Source: a virus. From it: a stretch of 64,000 nt of DNA. The stretch is taken from IMG/VR virus record IMGVR_UViG_3300047325_000072, positions 31,559 through 95,558 of that record; one strand, written 5' to 3'. Both the position numbers and the translations under genes were made by a program. Below the pieces are notes generated by a model. It ran no database searches and was not told the DNA's origin. It saw nothing but the letters and a program-made list of their open reading frames with translations. Below, in pieces: positions 1 through 8,000 of the stretch. Each line of letters begins with the position of its first letter. Position 1 is the first letter of the stretch.

Positions 1-1
1 T

Positions 2-52
2 TGGGCCGCGGCGCTGGCGACTGTGCTCTGGCTGCAATGGCTTTTGGATTGA
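2..52 (+). CDS. 3' end of a membrane protein gene (partial)
   Basis: The frame entering the window encodes a hydrophobic Trp/Leu-rich tail (WAAALATVLWLQWLLD) and stops at 50-52. A GAGGAG ribosome-binding site for the next gene overlaps the stop. It looks like the C-terminal transmembrane segment of a gene that begins upstream. No family can be named from 16 residues. Confidence 0.35.
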   Translation, partial: WAAALATVLWLQWLLD

Positions 53-63
53 GGAGAAACCCC

Positions 64-201
64 ATGAGGAAACGTAAGCTTCTATTTGCTGCTGCATTTT
101 TAGCAGGGATAACCCTATGTGCAATCGCCAACCATTCAAACGGGGCCGGCGACCGATCCTCTGACAAAATTGCCTGCCGATCAATGGGTTACGCTTGCTA
201 A
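64..201 (+). CDS. Small signal-peptide protein, possibly frameshifted
   Basis: The ATG at 64 follows a good GAGGAG ribosome-binding site. The first 22 residues form a typical Sec signal peptide (MRKRK, then LLFAAAFLAG). The remaining ~23 residues are unremarkable and end in a premature-looking stop. The overlapping +1 frame (119-313) carries better protein-like sequence. A single-base change near 118 would join signal peptide and downstream domain into one ~83-residue exported protein. Either these are two overlapping small genes or one broken gene; I favour the second weakly. Confidence 0.35.
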   Translation: MRKRKLLFAAAFLAGITLCAIANHSNGAGDRSSDKIACRSMGYAC

Positions 202-313
202 GCATCTTGTTAATGGAAATTCGGTAATCGGAAAATCCTGGGTTTTTATGGTTAATGCAACCGGGGAGGAGCTTATTGCGGTAAACTGTGAGGGGGAGGT
301 TGCCGTCCTATGA
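119..313 (+). CDS. Hypothetical small protein overlapping the signal-peptide ORF
   Basis: A 64-residue frame with a GTG start and no clear ribosome-binding site. It contains amphipathic, protein-like sequence (LPADQWVTLAKHLVNG, GKSWVFMVNATGEEL). Its start lies inside the preceding signal-peptide gene in another frame, so it may be the body of a frameshifted exported protein. No family recognised. Confidence 0.35.
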   Translation: MQSPTIQTGPATDPLTKLPADQWVTLAKHLVNGNSVIGKSWVFMVNATGEELIAVNCEGEVAVL

Positions 314-320
314 GGAAACC

Positions 321-533
321 ATGGGGTTAGCCGCGAAATTTCTCCGGTCAGGAGACGAAGCCGATTTCTATTTCAGCACGGACGCGGGTGCGCCGGAATT
401 CTGGGAGCACGTATCTGTCGTGACCGGAGCAAGTAAGCGATGTGGCAAACCCACGCTACCCACCCCGCACCCCGTGACAGGCTTATCGAAGTCACTAACG
501 GTTATGCGTGGCACGCTATGGATGGTGTTCTAA
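321..533 (+). CDS. Hypothetical 70-residue protein
   Basis: The ATG at 321 has a GAGG ribosome-binding site six bases upstream; a GTG at 288 in the same frame is the alternative. The N-terminal 40 residues look coding (FLRSGDEADFYFSTDAGAPE), the rest less so. It overlaps the next gene by 94 bases in another frame, which is unusual for this otherwise compact genome and again suggests a frameshift in the 0.1-0.5 kb stretch. Confidence 0.4.
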   Translation: MGLAAKFLRSGDEADFYFSTDAGAPEFWEHVSVVTGASKRCGKPTLPTPHPVTGLSKSLTVMRGTLWMVF

Positions 534-913
534 AATATGATTGCGAACACGTTCGTAGCTGGCATCTACGCGGGATGATCATACTCGCTATCTTCAATCC
601 AGACCCTGGGCCAGGCTGGAAACCTTGCTTTGTCGCTGCTGAAGATCGCAGACCAATTCCACCTTTTCAATTCTGGCGCGAAGCCGTCAACCCATTACTG
701 TCACTGCCGCCCGACCCAACACTCTCCGTTGAGATGCTTCAAAACCAACCTCCCGGCGGGGCGCTCCACACATCGACCCCGTTTACCCCGGACGAAATAC
801 TCGCTCGACTTTCAGTAGTAAAGTCTCTCGGCGGCTTGGCTGCGCGCACCGAAGCGCGCCGTTTGGAAGCCAGGCTCGCCGAACTAATCGCGTCTGCGAA
901 AGGCGGCGCGTGA
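440..913 (+). CDS. Hypothetical 157-residue protein
   Basis: An intact frame with a compositionally normal protein. A Trp/Gly-rich centre (NPDPGPGWKPCFVAAEDRR) is followed by a C-terminal Arg/Ala/Glu-rich helical tail (LAARTEARRLEARLAELIA) resembling a short coiled coil. Its stop overlaps the next start (TGATG), so the two are translationally coupled. No signal peptide or recognisable family. Confidence 0.55.
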   Translation: MWQTHATHPAPRDRLIEVTNGYAWHAMDGVLKYDCEHVRSWHLRGMIILAIFNPDPGPGWKPCFVAAEDRRPIPPFQFWREAVNPLLSLPPDPTLSVEMLQNQPPGGALHTSTPFTPDEILARLSVVKSLGGLAARTEARRLEARLAELIASAKGGA

Positions 914-1128
914 TGGCTGACGGTACAAACCTCGAATGGGCGGATGCGCTCTTTGACGATGTCTCGGATATCGACGCGACGATCGCGACCTGGAAGGGCG
1001 GCGGTCTCGACCCCGGCGAGGCATGGCTGGCGGTGGCCCGCCAATACCGCCGCGATGTCGGTTGGCCCGAAGTTCGCGGCTTCATACTCGGCTGGCTCGG
1101 CAACCAGCCGCCGCGTAAAAGGAGATAA
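913..1128 (+). CDS. Hypothetical 71-residue protein
   Basis: It starts at ATG 913, overlapping the upstream stop by one base (GTG 910 is an alternative start). Acidic N-terminus, Trp-rich middle (GEAWLAVARQYRRDVGWPEV) and a basic end (PPRKRR). It is probably a small soluble protein of the same operon. Function unknown. Confidence 0.5.
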   Translation: MADGTNLEWADALFDDVSDIDATIATWKGGGLDPGEAWLAVARQYRRDVGWPEVRGFILGWLGNQPPRKRR

Positions 1129-1134
1129 AACACG

Positions 1135-1224
1135 ATGAACTATCATGAAGCTTTCGCCCTCCAAAGCGCCATGAATAACGTGGCGACATTGGCCTATAAT
1201 CTCGACTCGCGGAAATTGGCATGA
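1135..1224 (+). CDS. 29-residue small ORF
   Basis: A very short frame starting at ATG 1135, 7-11 bases after GGAG, and overlapping the next gene by ATGA at 1221-1224. Spacing, ribosome-binding site and coupling match the operon style, so I consider it translated. The peptide (MNYHEAFALQSAMNN...) has no recognisable family and may act mainly to couple translation to the downstream gene. Confidence 0.4.
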   Translation: MNYHEAFALQSAMNNVATLAYNLDSRKLA

Positions 1225-1568
1225 AAACCGTTGTTGATTGGGGCAGCAAGCCGGAGCCGTGGCGCTCGATCGGCCCCGAGTTCAAGGCCGAGGTCGAGGC
1301 GATCGCATCGACGGAAGAGTGGGTTCCTGCACTGCGTCGGAGGATTGCAGCCGCTGGTCTAACCCTGAGCCAAGCTGCGGAAATTGCCGGCATAAGCCAG
1401 CCCAGCCTATCTCAGCTGCCCGAGCGAAAGGTGCCCCCGCGCTGGGACATGCGCCGCGCCGGCACTGCCAATGACGGCCGCCACACGGTCTATGTTATTA
1501 CCGAAGCCGGCAAACTCGCTCTTTCAAAGGTGCACGAGTATTTCGAGGAACAAGGGAAAATCCGATGA
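1221..1568 (+). CDS. HTH-domain protein
   Basis: 115 residues. Residues ~44-65 (LTLSQAAEIAGISQPSLSQ) match a helix-turn-helix of the XRE/Cro type. The C-terminal part (GRHTVYVITEAGKLALS) looks like a wing, as in winged-helix regulators. It starts by ATGA overlap with the small ORF upstream and overlaps the TAXI-protein gene downstream. Probably a DNA-binding regulator; the target is unknown. Confidence 0.5.
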   Translation: MKTVVDWGSKPEPWRSIGPEFKAEVEAIASTEEWVPALRRRIAAAGLTLSQAAEIAGISQPSLSQLPERKVPPRWDMRRAGTANDGRHTVYVITEAGKLALSKVHEYFEEQGKIR

Positions 1569-2467
1569 AAAACTACCTGCTTACCACTGTTGGCGTGCTT
1601 GCGCTTCTGATGCCTCTTGAAATGAAAGCTGAATCAAGAGGCGGCGGTCCGGAGGTCTCTAAACCGATCATCCGGCTTTGCACCGGCCCTGACGGAGGCA
1701 ACTACCAGCTTGCCGCCCAGGAAGTGACGAAATGGCTGCGGGACCGACTCGACGTACGCCTTGTCGAGACGAAAGGCTCCGTCGAAAACCTGGATCGGCT
1801 AGGCGCCAAAGAGTGCGATGTGGCCCCGGTGCAGGATGACGCTTTCCGGGTTTACAAGGTCAAGTATGCGCGCAGCGCGGGCGATCTGGAGCGGGCCGGG
1901 CCGTTATATCGCGAGTATGCCCACCTTGTTTGCAACCGCGCATCGGGGGTTAGCCGCGTTACCGACCTAATGAGCAAGAGCCACGGCGTCGCTATCGGCC
2001 CCAACGGCTCCGGCTCCTCGGTCACTTGGGATAGCTGGGTTTTGGCGGACAAAAGATATGCGGAGGCGCCCACCTTTCCGCTTGCAGGGCAGCGGGCTTT
2101 GGAAAAGGTCCGGCTGGGCACCGAGGTACAGTGCATGATCTTTACCGCTGCCCTGAACTCTTCCTTTGTGCGGGGCTTCGTCAACGCGGCTGGCGCAGAG
2201 GTCCACCTAGTGCGGGCTAACGACGGCGATTTCGATAATGCCAAGGACGAAAAGGGCAAGCCGATCTATCAATATGTCGATATTCCCGGCGGCACCTATC
2301 CCAAGATACAAGACGGCGCATTCAGTTCGTCGGTCCGCACCGTTGCCGTGCAAGCCGTTTGGGTTGCGCGCACCGAGTGGATCGAGGCCAATGAGCGCCC
2401 CTACAACTGGTTTCTGGAGGCGAAAACGCGGGCCGAGCCAGCCATTCGCAAGATTGTTGATCAATGA
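1565..2467 (+). CDS. TAXI-family TRAP-type periplasmic solute-binding protein
   Basis: 300 residues, close to the usual ~320 for TAXI proteins. An N-terminal Sec signal peptide (residues 1-23) is followed by the characteristic start of this family: a Gly-rich GPDGGNYQLAA segment, then a KGSVENLDRL repeat-like segment, a D-A-P-V-Q-D-D segment and a later GPNGSGSSVTWDSWV segment. Such proteins capture small ligands in the periplasm and normally serve a TRAP permease. No large permease gene is visible. The next gene is a small membrane protein with an overlapping start. In a phage it may bind host metabolites or modulate a host TRAP transporter; this is inference. Confidence 0.75.
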   Translation: MKNYLLTTVGVLALLMPLEMKAESRGGGPEVSKPIIRLCTGPDGGNYQLAAQEVTKWLRDRLDVRLVETKGSVENLDRLGAKECDVAPVQDDAFRVYKVKYARSAGDLERAGPLYREYAHLVCNRASGVSRVTDLMSKSHGVAIGPNGSGSSVTWDSWVLADKRYAEAPTFPLAGQRALEKVRLGTEVQCMIFTAALNSSFVRGFVNAAGAEVHLVRANDGDFDNAKDEKGKPIYQYVDIPGGTYPKIQDGAFSSSVRTVAVQAVWVARTEWIEANERPYNWFLEAKTRAEPAIRKIVDQ

Positions 2468-2742
2468 GCCGTCTTTACGCTTACCTGGGAAGGTGGCGGC
2501 GAGGCTCAACCTTCCTGCTGCTGGTATCGTTAGTGGGCTTCGCGGTGCTTATGCACCCGAGCCTTACCGGATTTTTGCTTATCGTGGCAAATGGAGGGTT
2601 TTTATTCGTCATCCGAGAGGTTGCGCGGGCGGAGGGCGCGGCCGGCTTTACGGGTCCGTGGACGTTGCTCATCGCGCTCGGGGTTATCGTCGCATGCGGC
2701 TTTGCAGTTATGTCTATCCCTTGGGTCGGGGTTTACCGATGA
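2464..2742 (+). CDS. Small membrane protein
   Basis: 92 residues with two to three hydrophobic segments (roughly 17-35, 36-52 and 67-86) and a basic N-terminus (MSRLYAYLGRWRRG), suggesting an inner-membrane protein. ATG at 2464 overlaps the stop of the solute-binding protein (ATGA), so the two are co-translated and may work together. It is too short for a TRAP permease. No confident family. Confidence 0.6.
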   Translation: MSRLYAYLGRWRRGSTFLLLVSLVGFAVLMHPSLTGFLLIVANGGFLFVIREVARAEGAAGFTGPWTLLIALGVIVACGFAVMSIPWVGVYR

Positions 2743-3156
2743 TTCGACGATATTTGTTTGCGCTGTACCGGCTGCAAATTGGTTAAGACGCCGCGGATCG
2801 GGCAGCTGGCCCCCGGTCGCGAAACGCACCGCGAGGGGATCGCCCGCAACGGGCAATCTTTGCGCGTTGCCCAACATGAACGAAGCTGGCAGTTGACGCT
2901 CAAAGGCGTATCGGGCGTGATCCATGCTTCCCGGAGTGATTGTACCCGGAGAACGGGACGATGATGGTTGGCTTCACGCCGACGTGATGTTTCGTGACGG
3001 CATGGCCGGATCGTCGCACAAGAGGCGAGGCTGATCCAAAATGAGGTTGCGCCACGCCCAGACCCGGTAGCACTCGCGAAATCGAATCAATGACTTAACA
3101 CCGCATAGCCCTTTGATCTCAACACCCGGCTCGCCGGGACAAAAGCGAGAGGCTGC
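2743..3156 (+). other. Low-coding stretch between converging operons
   Basis: About 410 bases separate the rightward genes from the leftward late operon. Two weak rightward frames lie here. 2758-2964 (TTG start) begins with a CLRCTGCKLV metal-ligand-like motif reminiscent of short zinc-finger phage proteins. 2924-3034 (ATG, 36 residues) also appears. Neither has a clear ribosome-binding site. A small hairpin CCCGG-CTCG-CCGGG (3125-3138) is a possible but weak terminator. I see nothing stronger. Confidence 0.3.
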
Positions 3157-3921
3157 TCAAAAACCAATAACCCAAAAGTCAGAGGCTAGATCGGCGCGCA
3201 ACACGTACTCAAAGGGCATTAGAAAATATCCCTTCAAACCCCAACCGGCTCCCCAGGAGTTCCGTATCAGAAAATTGCGCTCAGCAAGGTCATATCCGAC
3301 GATAAGGACCGCGTGGCCGCCCAGAGGGGCATCGCCGGGCGCCGGTAGCGGAACGCGGCCTGTGCGCGCGACTTCCGGAGAGTCGAAAGCAGGGTAGACT
3401 GTAAAGCCAAAAATCACCGGGTCGCCAGCAGCAAGCGCGCCGCATATTTGTTGGGTTGCTTGCTGAACCGCGGAGTAGGTTATAACTCGGTCGCGCACCG
3501 CTGCCGTGTAGCAAGCCGGCGCGGGCTTCACGCTCCAGCTTTTGGGGTCGTAGGGCCAGCCGTCGGGGCCGTCCTCGTAGCAAGCGCCCACTGAGGCCGC
3601 AAACTTTATGCCGTCCCGGAGATAGCCGCCTGCGTCGCTTGAAACGGTGCCCTCCATCTCGCGCTCGCCATAATAGATCATGAGCCGAGAGGGCACGCGA
3701 TCAGAGTCCGACAAATTGTGCCGCATCCTCTCATATTGCAGCGCCCCGGCAATCGCATTGCCGGTGCAAGAGCCGATGTAGCCTTGATCGTAGATCGGCG
3801 GCATTACTTTTCGCAGATCTACTAACGAGGGCAGCGCGGCCTGCATAGCGCGAGGCGCGGCATAAGCCTGGTCGCGATGATCCGGGAGTTGCGGGCGCCA
3901 GCCCAGGCCGCGTGTTGTCAC
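3157..3921 (-). CDS. Papain-like (C1A) cysteine protease
   Basis: 254 residues. It shows the complete papain active-site order: oxyanion Gln46 and nucleophile Cys52 in YDQGYIGSCTGNA, His203 in GGHAVLIVGYD and Asn221 in IRNSWGAGWG. There is no signal peptide and no long inhibitory propeptide, so it should be an intracellular or virion-associated enzyme. It is the last gene of the leftward late operon, directly after a lipoprotein and lysis-type genes. It may process a virion or host protein, or aid lysis or exclusion; this is inference. Family assignment is strong. Confidence 0.85.
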   Translation of the reverse strand: MTTRGLGWRPQLPDHRDQAYAAPRAMQAALPSLVDLRKVMPPIYDQGYIGSCTGNAIAGALQYERMRHNLSDSDRVPSRLMIYYGEREMEGTVSSDAGGYLRDGIKFAASVGACYEDGPDGWPYDPKSWSVKPAPACYTAAVRDRVITYSAVQQATQQICGALAAGDPVIFGFTVYPAFDSPEVARTGRVPLPAPGDAPLGGHAVLIVGYDLAERNFLIRNSWGAGWGLKGYFLMPFEYVLRADLASDFWVIGF

Positions 3922-4413
3922 CTAAATCTTTCCCGCGATAACATCGAGCAGGATGACCCGAGCTACGTCCGGGGGCATCCCCGACGCGGCGGCAGGGATA
4001 AGGATGCCGACCGCCGCCTCGATAACCGGCAACAGAGCCGACGCGGCCTCTAGTGCTAGAGAGACGCCCGAGGGGAGAATCCCGGTAGAGGAGGCTAATG
4101 CCCCGACCGCGGCATTCACAACCCCCTCTAGGAGCTTGACGGTCGGCTGCGCCGCATTAGCCGACGCGGCCGACACGATTTGCGCTGCCAGCGTAGCCGC
4201 CTGCGCCGCATAGTTGCTGTACCTTTCGATAGTTGCTGCCGATAGGCCGGCGAATGAGCCGAGCGTTCCGACGAGGGAAGTCAACGCTTGGGCTAAGAGT
4301 TGCGAATCCTGTGCATACTGCGGCAATACTTGCGGAAGCGGTGTTGAGCAAGCCGCAAGAGCGCCTGCAATAGCTGATGACATCAACAATTGACGCCGCG
4401 AAAGGACATTCAT
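3922..4413 (-). CDS. Phage-encoded lipoprotein
   Basis: 163 residues with a signal sequence (SRRQLLMSSAIAGALAAC) ending in a lipobox LAAC; the paired Arg resembles a Tat-type start. The mature part is Ala/Ser/Leu-rich and helical with no known domain. Export and lipidation place it in the host envelope. Between the holin/secreted genes and the protease it could be an outer-membrane lysis factor (o-spanin role) or a superinfection-exclusion lipoprotein. At 163 residues it is longer than typical o-spanins. Confidence 0.6.
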   Translation of the reverse strand: MNVLSRRQLLMSSAIAGALAACSTPLPQVLPQYAQDSQLLAQALTSLVGTLGSFAGLSAATIERYSNYAAQAATLAAQIVSAASANAAQPTVKLLEGVVNAAVGALASSTGILPSGVSLALEAASALLPVIEAAVGILIPAAASGMPPDVARVILLDVIAGKI

Positions 4414-4417
4414 GGCT

Positions 4418-4687
4418 TCAAGCTACCTTCAAGGGGCGCCCGGCATTGGCCGAAGCGACGGAGTTGGCGTGATCAGCATGGGCGGCCTGAAACTTTTGGT
4501 AAAAGGATAGGATCACGGAGCCTAAGACCGAAAGTCCTCCGGCCACACCCCAAAGGACGCTAGCATCGGAAAGCGCCGAAACCGAAACGCCAAAAGTCCC
4601 GAGGATGGTTAGAAGGGCGCGTAGAGCCGTGTAAACAAGGGTTTGGATTGAAACGTCCGGCGTGGACGGCACGGGTAGATCGGGCAT
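4418..4687 (-). CDS. Holin-like membrane protein
   Basis: 89 residues with two hydrophobic segments (about 16-36 and 43-64) separated by a short turn and followed by a polar tail: class II holin layout. It lies just downstream of the fibre and endolysin genes and next to two exported small proteins, the normal place for a lysis cassette. It would permeabilise the inner membrane so the muramidase reaches peptidoglycan. Assignment rests on topology and position, not on a recognised family. Confidence 0.5.
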   Translation of the reverse strand: MPDLPVPSTPDVSIQTLVYTALRALLTILGTFGVSVSALSDASVLWGVAGGLSVLGSVILSFYQKFQAAHADHANSVASANAGRPLKVA

Positions 4688-4990
4688 TTATGGTTTCTCC
4701 TCCGGCGCCGGCAGGAAACATCCCGGCTTGTCCCCGCATTTCACGGCGTAGTCCTCCAGGTCCTTCACGCGCTTTTCACGCTCGGCGAGGCGGGCGTTCT
4801 TCATCTGCACGTCCTGCAACAGCGCTGACAGCTTTGCCATCAACGTATCGCGCGTGCTCGAATGCGCCTCCCAGGCGGCCCCCACGTCGTCGGCCGGGCT
4901 GCGCTGCGGGGGCTGCTGTGCGTGCGCAGCACTTGCCGCGCCGAACAACGCCAGCCCTGCAAAGATGTATCTCCAACGCGTCTCGTTCAT
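4688..4990 (-). CDS. Secreted coiled-coil protein, spanin candidate
   Basis: 100 residues: a cleavable Sec signal (LFGAASAAHAQ), then a charged helical stretch (residues ~45-80, LLQDVQMKNARLAEREKRVK) likely to form a coiled coil, then a two-Cys end (KCGDKPGCFLP). A periplasmic coiled coil beside a holin candidate suggests a lysis role such as a u-/i-spanin-like factor, but it lacks the membrane anchor of a standard Rz protein. Function is inferred from context only. Confidence 0.45.
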   Translation of the reverse strand: MNETRWRYIFAGLALFGAASAAHAQQPPQRSPADDVGAAWEAHSSTRDTLMAKLSALLQDVQMKNARLAEREKRVKDLEDYAVKCGDKPGCFLPAPEEKP

Positions 4991-5001
4991 CTTCCCCTCT
5001 C

Positions 5002-8000
5002 TCAGCAGCTAGTGACTATTCCAAGAAAAGTAGTAAAGCCTGATGTGGGAGACCCCGAGCATGATACCCCAGCTATGCCGTTTATAGTAAGGGGCTGCGC
5101 CCCTCCGGAGTCAATTTGAAACGCAAGCGGCCCGGTGGAAACATCTATTTCCAATCCAGCGGTAATGCCCGATGAGCTGGTAATGTGATTTTTTAGGCTG
5201 AGATCATCAACATACAGTTTAAGATACCTAGTCGATCCTCCCGACGTTCCAAGTGTAAGCTGAGAGAAGACCCCGGATCCACCACCACTATTTATGATTG
5301 ATACCTGTTCATTCCCGCCGCTTTGCGTGAAATTGAACTGCGACGCACTGCCCCCCGAAGATACAAAGTTCAGTGGACCAGCGACCGCGCCTATGTTAAG
5401 CGACGTATTTGCCGATCCCGAATTTAGGTATACTCCGGCCGCATCAAGCACCGCTAGATCGAAATAAGAATTAGCGGTTCCTGTAACGCCGAGAATGTCA
5501 ACTTTTGAAGACGTGGTTGCATTAGAAACCTCCAATCGAGTTTGGGTGTTGGTGCTGGAGGGCTGAGCGAAGACGAATTGCGGGTACATTTGCTGCACCC
5601 CGAACGTTGCCGCTGGCGAACCCCCGGAGGTAAGCGTAGGCGAGTTGCCGAAACTTATCAGCGATGAGGCCGTCACTCCCGATGCAAGCGTTGAGCCGGT
5701 AAGAGTACCAGCCGCAGCGGGCGGGGTGCAACTCCCGCCTAGAGAGCAAGAAGTTCCGTTTATCGTGATCGAGCCGCTTGCCGCAGACGCACTACCTGCG
5801 TAGCACGTCCAGGGACCAGTCGAGGACACGCCATTCGACCACTGAGCCTGTATCCCGTTACCGGGCGTCAGCGTAGACGGGCACGACACGAAGGGCCATG
5901 GAGGATCGCCCGAGGCCGGCGTCAGTGTTAGCGAGCTAATGGTAACATCGGACTGGATTATCGCGTTTTGCCCCTCGCTAGCCTGCGGCATGGCAATCGA
6001 ACAAGATGCGATCGTACCGGAGCCGTGAATAAATAAATAGGAGGTCGGGCCAAACTTTTGCATCGTCAGGCCGCCGCTGCACCCTGTCGTGCCGTTTACC
6101 GAAATTAGATACCCGCCGGGATAGTTTAGGGTAGAAGCTTTAAAGTTACCTGCGTCCCAATTTGTGATCGCTCCGGTGTTGTTTGATCCGAACGTCTCGA
6201 TCGGAGACGCAAGGGTCAACACGTTTCCAGTACCAACGTAAACCGCGGGGGATGCGGATACAATGCTGTCCTGACTATAATTCACAATCTGTGTTGTACC
6301 AACAAACAAACTCGCCCCTGCATTGTCGGCTAGATAAAGGGCCGATCCACCCGTCGCCAGCGTACGCAGGTTGCTGATCATAATCGACGCGACACCGTCC
6401 GTGCGGACGGCCTGCGAACCAAGTATTTGTTCGCCGGCAAGATAGGCGTTACCGATTTGGATAAAACTCCCTCCTGCATTCGATCGAGAGTGAATACCGT
6501 AAAGGCACTCGTCGCAACCATAATTCGCGAACGATAATCCTGTTGCGCTTCCGTTCACGGAAGATGTGAGATCAATACCGGCATAATACCCGAAATTGTA
6601 GAACGTAGTTGCCCCGAGTCCATCCATGCGCTCCGCGGTAAACGGCGTCCCGTTGCTAACCTGCCAACTTTGCACCGCTGAATTACTTGACCAAACCGGC
6701 CAAAAGATCATGCTTCCGTCGAGGCGTGTAGAATCCTCTTGATTATCAATAGTAACGAAATTCTTGAAAGGCTGACCGAATATCTGCCCGGTAAAGGATA
6801 ACCTGCCGCCGAAACCTACAGCTTCCATGAACTGATAAGAATTATAAACATAAACGTCGCCGAAGATAATGCGACCGGTAGTGTTATTGACGCTGAAGGT
6901 CGGCTGATAAACAGTCGGCGCCCAAAATGAAAGATAGAGCGTCCCGGAGCCTAGAGAATTGCAACTTGACGGAGAGCCGAGCGTCGGGCCGGGGCACTGA
7001 ATATGAATCTGTGTCCCGCTATCGATCGACGCGATTGTCGCTCCCGTCTGCACTTGGGTGTAGCTCGGCACCTGCGCAGACATCGCAGTTGAACCTATCG
7101 TGCCAAGATTAGCAGAAAGGGTGAATACCGTAGGACCGCCGCCCGTAATGGACACGCCGGCCGACACACCGGGGATAACGAGAAATTGGCGCTCTAGGAT
7201 TGTTCCGGTAACGCCGCTGACCGTGAGAGTGGTTGTTGAAATAGACCCCGTAAACGTTGCCGTCGTCGCGCCGCTTGTTGACATCGACTCGGACGAGATC
7301 GTACCGAGATTCGCGTTAAGGGTCCAAGTCGATCCGCTCCCGGAAAGAATATAGGTGTTGCCGACACCCGCGCCGACGAGTTGTTGCCCGACCAGGATCG
7401 TGCCCGCAACGCCGCTGACCGTAAGCGTCGTTCCAGATACGGAACCCGTGAAACTGGCCGCAGTAGTGCCCCCGACGCCCATCCCGACGGCAAGGTTGGC
7501 GGTTGAGGAAAGTCCCGAAATGATTGCCGAGCCGGCTGTCGTAGTCCCGAACTGATCGTTTGCGGTCGGCGAAGAATGATCTTCACACATGCTAAAATTA
7601 AAGAAACCGCCCGTACCCTCCAAAGAGCTACCAGTTATGGTTATAGGTTTGAAACCTGTGCTCGCCGACTTGCGATGATACCAAGTACCGTGCACCTGGG
7701 AAGCAGGACTAGGGCAAGCAGCACCTTGATTATATTCATTGCCGCCAGTACCTACAAACTTCGGGAGATAAGTGTTCAGCGTATTAGCCGATGCCAGCAG
7801 ATAAACACCATCGGGTTGAGAAACGAGCGGCACACCGGAGGTCGCGGCAGCAAGAATATACGGCACATAATCGGTAGTGTCGTCCGGCGTATAGCCGAAT
7901 TCCCGAATATCGAAGCCTCCCGGAGCATAAACTGCATTAAAGCAGCCGCCCCCGGACCCCGGTATTTGCGTCGCGCCGTCACCCGGTGCGTTTATCGCGC

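Noticed and set aside
2758-2964. Zinc-finger-like rightward ORF as a Com-type regulator
   Set aside because: Only the first CxxC-type motif fits; no ribosome-binding site, rest not protein-like. Mentioned only within the low-coding region.
5026-5036. TTTACT-like box on the minus strand near 5.03 kb
   Set aside because: It lies inside the coding end of the fibre gene and has no -10 box at 17 bases.
7100-7982. Possible CRISPR-like or direct repeats from the recurring GTNACNGTNAGNGT pattern in the fibre gene
   Set aside because: The repeats are explained by the beta modules in the protein and have no constant spacers.
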